Notes under the pieces: generated by a model
Database searches by the model: none
Told to the model about the DNA's origin: nothing
What the model saw: the letters and a program-made list of their open reading frames with translations, nothing else
In this document: positions 46,594 through 55,900 of the stretch, piece after piece
How the letters are laid out: each line of letters starts with the position of its first letter
Position numbering within the stretch: the first letter of the stretch is position 1
Position numbers and translations under genes: made by a program
Source of the DNA: Citrus sinensis
Taxonomy: Eukaryota; Streptophyta; Magnoliopsida; Sapindales; Rutaceae
Length of the DNA: 64,000 nt
NCBI RefSeq assembly: GCF_022201045.2
Contig: NC_068559.1
Location: 558,001-622,000 of the forward strand
Direction of reading: 5' to 3'

Positions 46594-47806
46594 TAGGGGT
46601 GGGTAGGGATGGCAAAATCCGAGTCCGGGTCCGGGTTCAGTCTTTCCGGTTTCGGACCCGGATGACAATTTTGTTATACCGGACCCGGATATAACCCGGA
46701 TATTTTAATTCTGGGTCCGGACCGGGTTAAACCCATAAAAAGCCGGGTTTCCGGATTGCGGGTTCCAAACCCGCATATCTATTACAATTTTTTTTTTCTC
46801 TCGATGTTACTTCCTCAAATCTCCAAATCTCAAATCACCAAAATCCCGAAACCATAGCTCAATGAATGTTGAGGGAGGATTGCTGAGTTTTCAGATTTTT
46901 TGTGGCATTGGTGTTGTCGTCGGCGTCGAGGAGAGCATTGTCAGAAAGTTGCTGTGGAGATTCGGCAGTTTCTGGTGACAAAAAACTAGCAAGAATGGCG
47001 GAAAGCAGCTATCAAAAACCAGCAAGAGTGACAAAAAATGAGGATCAGCCTTAATGGGTGAATTCCTCTTTGTCTTCCTTTCAATACAAAGATTTTTCCA
47101 AGTCATTTGAGTGAATGAAAGAGAAATTGGAGAAGAAAGAAAGCAGCTGCAGTGGGTTTGTTTTAATGAAAAGAGTAGATGGAGAAGAAAGAAAGAGACG
47201 ATGGAGAAGAAAGAAAGAGAAATTGGAGAAGAAAGAAGCGGCTGCAGTAGGCATTAGGGTTTTTTTGCTTTTATATTTAAATTATCCGGGTCTTGGTTTC
47301 GGACATCCGGGTTAAGATAAAACCGGATCCGGACCGGAATGTATCCGGGTTAATTTGACATCCCTAGGGGTGGGTAAAATATTTGACCCGATCCGACCTG
47401 ACCCAACCTGACTCGATTCGACCTAACCCTATCCGAAAAATATCGAGTTCGAATCGGATTAGGTTGTTAATAAAACCTGATCGAATGCATTTATGCCAAT
47501 CCGATCAAATCAGTTTTTTACCCGATCTGATCCGAAAACACAATCGGTTGACCCGAATTGACCCGAATCCTATTTGATCTGATTTCACCCGACCCGAATT
47601 AACCTGAATTGACCTGAATCTAATCCAAATTGTATCTAATTCGAACTCGACCCGATCCAAACTCAACCTGATTTTTTTACCTGATTTGATTCGAATTATA
47701 TTCGATCAGATTAGATCGGGTTATATGTTTGGGTTAAGTTCAGATGAATTTTTATCCAAGCCGAAACCCGATCAAGTTGATTTGAACCCGATTTTACCCA
47801 GTCTTA
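46594..47806. mobile_element. outer hAT-type element, itself interrupted
   Basis: The left end TAGGGGTGGG resumes after the inner insertion as TAAAATATTTGACCCGATCC. The right end, read inward, is TAAGACTGGGTAAAATCGGG. The flanks GCTTTTAT (46586-46593) and GCTTTAAT (47807-47814) form an 8-bp duplication with one mismatch. Without the inner element and its duplicated target, the outer one is about 442 bp, filled with GACCCGA, CCGATC and TCGGGT motifs. No transposase is present. Confidence 0.75.
46604..47366. mobile_element. inner hAT-type element nested in the outer one
   Basis: The ends TAGGGATGGCAAAATCCG and (right, read inward) TAGGGATGTCAAATTAACCC are inverted repeats. A perfect 8-bp duplication GGGGTGGG (46596-46603 and 47367-47374) comes from the left terminus of the outer element. 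Subterminal CCGGGT and GGACCCGG motifs match the style of the 18802 element. The 763-bp interior has unrelated sequence around 46780-47270 with a repeated GGAGAAGAAAGAAAG tract and no recognised gene. The interior might be captured DNA. Confidence 0.85.
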
Positions 47807-48034
47807 GCTTTAATACCATTTATCATAACACAACCCAGACTTAGCAAGTTATTGTCCGCTTTAGGCCTTAATAAGGCCGCACAATTTTGTTTCTGAGACA
47901 CCCATATACACCAAAACGAGTCTTATCAATTACGGTGTGAAGATCACCCATTATAAACCCAACATCTCTTTGTACTTTGTCGATGTAGGATTCGCCTAGG
48001 GCTGTTACAAGTTTAGAAGGGCATCTTTTATTGG

Positions 48035-48517
48035 TTAACGCTTTCAAAATCTATCGTTGCCTGCGACCCCAACATGGCCACCGATAACTCGTGGTTGATC
48101 AAAATGCCGCATGCACGTACCACTGGTAGAGCTGTTCCGATTCTCACAAAAATTGAAATCGATGAGATGCTTCAATGCGGCTACGATGATGTTTTCGTGG
48201 GGTTTAGAGTTTTCGTTCTTCGAAAGAAACTCACTAATTATGATAATTCCCTAGTGATTCCTGGAACGGAATGGAGACAGCATTATGTAATAGATTTTAA
48301 GTGAAGTGTTCCCTATTATTATCTCTATCCGTTGGATTATCCAACGGTTATAGAATTTCACCCGAAGAATTCACAAATTGTGTTTTTCAAAAAGAATCCG
48401 AATATGTTCTGTTATGATATGGAGGGCTCTCAAATGAGATTAGTTCAATATGTTGGTGAAGTACTTCCATTTGTTCCCTTACTTCAACCCCCAATGGCTG
48501 GCCGCCTTCTCCTTTAG
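48035..48517 (+). pseudogene. F-box C-terminal fragment, partial copy of the 22515-23607 family
   Basis: The reading begins LTLSKSIVACDPNMATDN, directly after the end of the dispersed repeat, and continues WLIKMPHARTTGRAVPILT, VFVLRKKLTNYDNSLVIPG and TEWRQHYVIDFK. One in-frame TGA at 48302 stands where the other copy has Pro. The same frame then continues SVPYYYLYPLDYPTVIEFHP and ends LLQPPMAGRLLL with a TAG at 48515. The F-box itself and the middle of the gene are missing. It is better preserved than the copy at 22515, from which it also differs by carrying about 35 extra bases near the end. Confidence 0.7.
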
Positions 48518-49424
48518 CTATCATTTGATCTTTTTATTTTGTACTTATATCTTGCTTATAATATTCATTCTTCTTTTTTTTCTCACTTATGATTGGGAAT
48601 TGTTTGATCTTCGTTCTTCGAGTAAGCATAATCAACTTGAATTCGAGAAACTTAGTCAAAATATTAGTAAAAGACTGAATTTGTTTTCGGGCCAGTTATT
48701 CAATATTCAATCATATTGAGCCTTATAAAATTGTCTTCAGTGCTTTGCGGAGGAATCCACAAAATATAGGGAGAGAAGAGAGAATTGAATTTGGCTAGAC
48801 AACTTATCCTTGGTAAATAAGGATGGACCGATGGATTATGGCCTTGTTCACCATCTTTATAACTAAAGTTGACTCGCACAGAAAAAATTAAATTAATGTG
48901 CGACAGCCGAGAAGCAATCCGACCGCACCCGGTGAACCCAATACAGTAAGAATGTTCATAATGCTCAACTGTGCCTATGAAAAGAAAAATAATGAGGTGG
49001 TACATTCAACGGTTAGATTGTCATTGTGAATAACATAAATTGTATCATGCTTGCAATTATATCGCACTTAATTTGATAGGGGATGCTTTAAGCTTTGGTT
49101 GGAAAGTTGATTGGTAAACTCTTTCACAACCAACTGTCTCAACAATCGTTGCATAATAAAAAAGCAAAGGCTCTTTTGTCGCAGCAAGGCCATGGATTTG
49201 AGGAGTACTGGTTCTTTTGAGGCCTTCTTTGGGGTCTCTTGTTTGTTGGGGTTTGTCTCTTCTTCATGTGCTGTTTGGTGGATTTGTCAAGTTACTTTTT
49301 ATTGGCGGGGAATTGTATCTGCTGTCTTTTTCAATATTTTCCAAAAGAAAAGAAAATGAGAATCGGTATTGAAATCGAAAATCTTCTGTTGACAAGTCAA
49401 CTTAAACTTTTTTTGGGCAAGAGT
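48518..49424. other. intergenic DNA without recognised gene
   Basis: ORFs here (for example 48700-49005 minus and 49111-49359 plus) resemble no known family, and I see no transposon ends. Confidence 0.5.
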
Positions 49425-49765
49425 AAAATAGAAAGAGTAACAAGACAAGCCTGACATTGTCTCGGGTTCAGAGGCCTGAATTATTCACAAAACCTGGCAC
49501 AATATGTATCGATAATTTGAAATTTTACAACCACATTACTAAGGAAAATGCTCGGTGAAGAGAAGCACGAGAGAAAGACGAGAGAAATAAAGAAGAAAAG
49601 GGCAGAGAAAGAGATGATAAAATTCTCTCGTCTTTCTCTCGTGCTTCTCTACACCTAGCACTACTCTTACTATAATGCCACATAAAACTGCCCACCTGGA
49701 CCCTGCGTTACATCCAATACACAGGAGTAATCATGCAGTGGTTCATAATCTTAAAATGCTAAAAA
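49425..49765. repeat. segmental duplication, copy 2 (with MITE insertion)
   Basis: This is the counterpart of 45972-46215. The order of shared blocks is the same, but the copy is interrupted by the 125-bp MITE at 49542-49666. It lies just beyond the 3' end of the hAT-derived gene. Confidence 0.7.
49542..49666. mobile_element. 125-bp MITE with a 28-bp perfect inverted repeat
   Basis: The arms 49559-49586 and 49623-49650 are perfect reverse complements (AGAGAAGCACGAGAGAAAGA and eight more bases) around a 36-base loop. The outer bases pair imperfectly (TGCTCGGTG against TGCTAGGTG). TTACTA flanks it on both sides (49536-49541 and 49667-49672). The paralogous segment at 45972-46215 has the site once (CCAGATTGCTCTAATGCC against CCACATTACTATAATGCC), so it serves as an empty site. 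The transcript would form a hairpin. Confidence 0.8.
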
Positions 49766-50131
49766 TGTGATTGCATTTTGTATGTGCATTTGAGTGTCTT
49801 GTTGTCTCAGCGTGCAGCAGTTTCAATTGTACCTTGATCAAGACTTTCAGCAACTTTGCTCTTAGCTTGTTGATAAGATAGAAAGAACAGAAACTGAATT
49901 TAATCTTACCACGACAACACCAACACAAAAAAAGGAAAAAAAATATACATTCCTACATCTTCCTAGTCATGACAGCACCTAAGTAATACAGCAATTTCTA
50001 GGTCTTACTCATCATTGAAGACAGACAACTCGTTAACTTACGCTGCGTTTTTATTGTTATTAGAGTGAAGGCAGGATGGCAACAATCATCATTCATCAGT
50101 TTACTGGCTTCCAACATTTTTCATCAACGTT

Positions 50132-52905
50132 CTATTCATCCTCACCCTCTTTCACTCTAGTAAAAATCTCATAATCATCAAAGCCTGCATTGATCCCCAA
50201 AAAAAAAAAAAAAAAAAAATTAAGTATAAATTTTCCTTCAGGAATATTTTTCTACACTTGATGAACTCTAATTACCTCCAGCTAATTCCTCGACTTCATC
50301 ATCTGAAGATCCTAAAAGCATTGGGCTACCGGAGGGTGGCTCAACTGCCTTCCAATCTGAGCTCCCGTAGTCTTCCAAACATATGTCCTTCCCTGTAATC
50401 CACTCTTCAAGCGTGCTAAAGCTGTCAAACGACATAGGGTCCATAGAATCCTGTTGTTTCTTCTTGCTAACCCTATGAAAAATTAGTTGGTCAAATAATA
50501 ATATTTTCTTTCCCATGGAATTTTTATATACCTTCTTCAAAGATATTAAGGGTCCCTAGAATCTACTTACATATGTTTCAGTCGTAAGTTGTACTGGACA
50601 AAGACAAGGTCAATCAGACGCTGACGCTCTAGGCAGTTCCTTGTATCATATATTCGTTCAAAATGAATCTGATTTCGAGTATCTGCCAATGAACTGCAAG
50701 TTTGACTCTGAATACGGGTGGCTAAACGTGCCAAATTTGGGCAACTCCCTCCATATGTTGACCACCATTCAGCTAAAACAAGTTGTATACTAAAACCATC
50801 AGCAAACCACAAACTAACCAAAAGACTAACTGTAACAAGTGTAAGAACGAATGCTTGCTTATATTTAATTGCCTTAAGTAACTTTGAATCTTCTTGTTCA
50901 TGAATGCTCACATTTTGTACATGCACAGACAAAAACCAGTTTTCCTCCCATTTAATCATGTTTTTGTTATGTGTGGGCAAAAATAAGGGACAGCTTCTTA
51001 TGCTCCTCCTACCTGATATAGGTATTATATTTCCTGTAAATTTGACTTATGCAAATAAGGGAGGTCAGGTTATACAGCAGTTGAAAATAACCAGATAATC
51101 GAATAGAGTGGACTCTCACCAGGAAGTAAAGTGTCTCTAGCTCTGATTGCCATTTTCCTCCCGAAATCTCCAACAGCATCTTTGTATAAGTTTATCTCTT
51201 TGCTGATTTTATCCTGCACTTTTGTATCAGGAACCAATCTCTCTATGCAATCAAACATTCTTGACACGATCTCATTATGTATGTCACCTTTGATACTATA
51301 AAAGAACTTGGGGTTAAGGAAGAAACCGGCAGCATGGAGAGGAAGATGCCACAGTTGTTCCCACCAATGATCTATAATATTCCAGTAGACCATGTACTCG
51401 TCCCTCTTAATTAGTTCTTTCTTAAGTGCATCTTTTGCTCGATACATTCCAGCATAGACATACCCAATGGAAGGCCTCCTCTCACTACCAACAATTCTGA
51501 GAAGCCGCAAAAGGGGATTTGTTAAACACACAATCAGACCACAAGAAGACCAAAACGATTGATTGCTTACTATGTCTAACATTTCCAGTCCCCCTGGTTT
51601 TTTTGAATATGGACAATCCATCCACTCCTGTGAAGTGACCATGGCCTGCAAATTTGGTTTAAGGGAAATCATTCTTCTCAAAGTCGTAAAGTTTGTAGCA
51701 GAACGAGTGATTCCTGGTTCTACAATATCATTGCCAAAAGTATACCTCCTCAACATATTCAAAACCACACTGTGATTGTACACAAATCTTGTGACAGCTC
51801 TAGCCTGTTCAATTATTGCATTTATCCACTCAAGCTTTGCAAAATCCTCAAGTATCAAATCCAAGCAACGAGCTGCACACGGAGTCCAATAGAGAGTAGG
51901 GAATGTATCAGTTAACCTCCTCCCAGCAGCAATAAACTGCTCTTCACTACTAGTAATCACTTGCAAAACATGTCTTACTCCAACTTCTTCCACCACTTGC
52001 TTAAGCAATTCATACAGAGCATCTGAGGAGTTCATAATGCCAGATGCATCTACTGATTTCAAAAAGACTGTTCCTTCAGGACAATAAGCCAAAAAACAAA
52101 GCAAAGTCCTACCTGCTTCTGTATTCCACTGGTCGACCAAAATAGAACAACCAGTCTTTCCCCATGTTGTTGTGTATCTGTCAACATCATTTTTCACCTC
52201 CTCAACTGAATTCTTCAATATCCAACCCCGAATATCATGATAAGAAGGCATTGCAGCCTCAGGACCTCCTGAAGCAATAGCATCAACCATAGGTTGGAAA
52301 TATTCTGAGTTCACAGCATCTAAAGGTGCCCCTATATCATAAAGAAATCTTCCTACTGCCATAAAGATAGGATTATTCCCCCTTGTAGCATCTAATGAAG
52401 CACTGATCATAGCACCAGTATAAGCATTCACAGAAGAATTTTTCCCTCTCCATCTCTTTCTCTTATCTCCAGTAGTATTACTGATGACATCTCTGCTAAC
52501 TACCAAATTTGAACAAGCCTCAGGTGTATTTGAATCATCTAGCAATGGCAAACCAGGAGTAACATCGCCCTGATCAGTAAATGCATACACCTCACCAAAA
52601 GTGGGGTTATTATTTGTAATCTCTTCTGCAATCTTTTGTTTCTTCTTCTTTTTCACAACAACCCCATCTAAACTTTGTTGCATTGCAAGGCGAACATCAA
52701 GTGGAACACGCGAACAAGTAGACGCATTGCCCTTCTGGCATGCTAAATGTTCCTTAATCCTATGAATCCCCCCACCTCTAAATAGTTTGAAACAATACAA
52801 ACATTTAAGCTGTACTCTATCACCATTTTTAAACATTTGACAGTGCTTCCATGCAGGGTCATGTTTTTGGGATGATATCGGAATGGGTTCCAGTCCAGAT
52901 GCCAT
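50132..52905 (-). CDS. BED zinc finger / hAT transposase-derived protein, probably domesticated
   Basis: Four minus-strand exons, 52905-51120, 50772-50571, 50472-50276 and 50184-50132, have GT-AG borders and matching phases and encode 745 residues. An N-terminal BED finger (CLYCFKLF, then GIHRIKEHL) is followed by a basic KKKKKQK stretch that may direct nuclear import. The DUF659 part of the hAT RNase-H-like core spans about 220-330 and includes ILVDQWNTEAGRTLL and GTVFLKSVDAS. The hAT dimerisation region is AEWWSTYGGSCPNLARLATR in exon 2. An acidic C-terminus ends the protein. It resembles the conserved Arabidopsis At3g22220/At4g15020 group. The intact multi-exon frame and lack of nearby terminal inverted repeats suggest a host gene rather than a live element. 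Function is unknown; DNA binding is likely. The start is the first ATG of the conserved MASGLEPIP. Confidence 0.9.
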
Positions 52906-55900
52906 TACATCAATCTTAGTAATGCTATAAGAAAAGAATAGTCTGTTAATGTTAAAACTTACAACAGCAAGCACTTCTTTCGAACACGACTAAAATCAAG
53001 CAATTAATTTATTAAAAATGCAAAGCAATATTTAAAACAGAAAAAGGCCAATGCTAGAATTCTATGACAAAACTATAATGATTTTAAAATATACTAGGCC
53101 TGAAAAAAATCTATAATATAAACTTCACAAATACAGTGTGTATTTGTGAACTGTAATGCTTCTGAAACTTAGAGATTTAATTGTTTTACTTCGCAGCTAA
53201 TATTTAACAATCACCCATCTATTCATATAATAGAGCACCTCAACTCTAGCATTAATTTTTTTTTTTTTTGGGGTACTGAAAAGAAAATGTAAATTTTGCT
53301 TGCTAAAAATAAAAAGGCTACTGATTAAACTTCACAAAATGCAAGAACTCTGTGGATATTTTAAAAAAAAACAAAAAAAGGAAAGCAGAGAACACCGTTT
53401 CCAAGAATAAGTAAATAAAAATAAAGAGAATACAGAAATTGGAACTTACTTGTGATTAGAATCACTGATTTTTTTCCAATGTGAGAGAGAACCGAGTTAA
53501 GGTGGGCTGGGGGCTGGGGGTGGGATATGAACCGAAAGGAGGGTTAACCGGACGGACCGGTTAGGGTACGGTCTCATTCGGACTGGTTAACCAAAAGTAA
53601 TCCGAGTCTTACCGGATCATCCTGTCACGTGATGAAGTGGACCGGCTTTAATAAGTGTGAAACCGGAACTCCCGGTTGCCTCGTAAACGGTTGTACCTCC
53701 AGAATAAAAGGGAAAAAACATTAAAAAATAGTAATTAATTAAAAAATCGCTCTACGTTTAGACCGGCCGCTGACCGCCGTTTTAAACCGATCAGTTTTCT
53801 GGTTCGTTACCGTTATGGTTCTGAAACCGCATTCTTTAATTTCTCTGTCCGTTGTTTTCTCGAGAAACAGCAGTCAAGTTCGTGCTTAGCCGGAGAGCTT
53901 CATCTGTTCTCGGCGAATAAAAGCAACCTTCAGTGCTATCCTAGCAATTGCCGACTCTGCAGCTTAATTATTTCTCAACTTAGGTGCGGCTTCTCTTCTC
54001 TTTCATCTGTGTTATTGTGTTAATTTAGTTCTTTTAATGGCCCTGTTGATTTGTTATTATTAGCTGTTATAAATGTTCTTGTATGGCTGTTGTAATTGTT
54101 TTGTGAGTTTTTAATAAGTCTATTAGATGATGGAGAATGAGTTTGAAGACGGCTATTCGAGTTTTTGCAGCTTTAATTTGGGATAATTTTCCATTTCTAG
54201 TTATGAGATTTTTGCGTTTAAGGTGAATGTGAGATATTTGATTGAGCTTTTGTTGCTTTAATTTCGATGAATTTTTCCCTTTTAGTTGTGGGATTTTATT
54301 TTTACGGTGATTTTGAGACTTACTGAGTTTTCGTCTATATATGTTGCTTTTAAAATGGTAATTTAGAGCCAAGATCCAGGAGGTATTTGATAGGATGCTC
54401 ATATAGTTCGAAGTTGGAGCAGTGACAACCTGATCCCTTACTCTGTTTGTGTCAACATTGTAGTATCTCAATTTCAATTTCTTGAATCCATAACTTTAGA
54501 CAGATGTGATAAGTTGGAGAGTGTGAATATTTCAAGGCACTGCCTCAAAACACTCTGTATCTATAGGTGTTTAGTTTAGTTGACTGAAATCAAGATTGAG
54601 GCTCCTAATTTGAGTATATTTCGATAGTCTGGTGATTTAATCTCCTTCTCTTCTAAAAATGCCTCTCTTTCAGAAGCTGATTTCTTTTTCAGCCTGGCAA
54701 AATTACTGATCAGTGGTTTGTTAAATATGTTGAACTTCTTGCCAGGTTCCATCTGTTCTGGAATTCTGGAGGGCTTGTTATATTATTCAAGATCTCAAAA
54801 AAGAAAAGAAAAGGAAAAGGACAAAAGAAAACATAAAGCATGAAGCACGATATCACTTCGATAAATGTGCTTAGGCCTAATATGATATGCATCTTGCGTG
54901 CAACGTGGTGTCAGTAGTCACACATGGTAACCCTTAGATGAATAGTCAACTTACGAGTAACGACGGCGGTGGTTTAATATAAATATCAAAATTGCATTGA
55001 ATTTTCCACTAGCTAGCCAAAAAGAATCTGAAATTTGTGCATGAAGTTGAGGACATCCCTGAGCTTAAAAATTATAATGTGAATTTCGTGATCTAATCTT
55101 GATATCGACATTATGATAAATAAATTAATGCATTATTGTCAAGATTAGGAGACAGAAATCTCGTCTCACCTTGCTATGTGAGTTGTGTTTGCTTGACAAT
55201 ATATGCCTGCGTTCATATGCTATTACATTTGCTCTTTTATGCTACACCACTTGTTTGTCATCCTATTCCACATTTGAAGTTTTTTTAGCCAGCCATATAC
55301 CATCCATCATGAATATTATTCAAATAAGTGGAGCTTTCTTTTTGTTTGTTACTTGTTTAAATTCTGTAAACTTGAGTTTCAAACACTTTTCAGTGCTTTG
55401 TTAATCATTTGCTTTAAACTCACTGGTTCATGGGCTCTGCCAAAATCCAGTATATAGATACCTTGATTTGTGATGCATAATTATTATATTTTAAATTTTA
55501 AGCATATTTTATACATAGACCAACATTTTTGTAAAAATAATTATATAAACTACCTGATAATTATGCTGCTTTAATTTTTCAGTTCCATCACATCTTAATT
55601 CTCAACATCATTGATTATTTCTCTTTGATCCAGATAGGAGTTCAATCCCTTTTCAGCCTTTCTGACTGTTGCCACAATGTTATTATAAAATGGGGGATTA
55701 TGCTACCATAATGTAGCTATCCTAAATGGGGCTCAAGTATATATATTCCTTCCCAGTTTTGCAAAGTGCTAAATTCACTTTTACAATCTGTATTAGTTGA
55801 ATTTGTCATCTTCCTAAATGGATAAGCTGTCACTTAGACAGATCAAGATTTTTTTGCCTGTGCTTTACTACTGTGCAGGAGCCAAGAAATTAGAAACCTG

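Larger units (their letters stand above)
46390..48012. repeat. dispersed repeat of unknown class, split by nested transposons
   Basis: The left part (46390-46593) contains two diverged 95-bp tandem units with GATTC(A/G)TCTA and GGTGTTA, then TTGCC(T/G)CACCATC. The right part (47815-48012) contains ACCCAGACTTAGCAAG, GTGAAGATCACCCATTATAA and GATTCGCCTAGGGCTGTTAC. I recognise this wording as a repeat seen in many plant genomes. It may be a terminal-repeat (TRIM-like) element fragment, but I see no full structure. It is interrupted by the hAT elements at 46594-47806. It looks fragmentary and old. Confidence 0.5.

Noticed and set aside
47383-47577. 64-codon ORF rich in Arg-Pro-Asp text
   Set aside because: It is a translation of the GACCCGA repeats of the outer hAT element.
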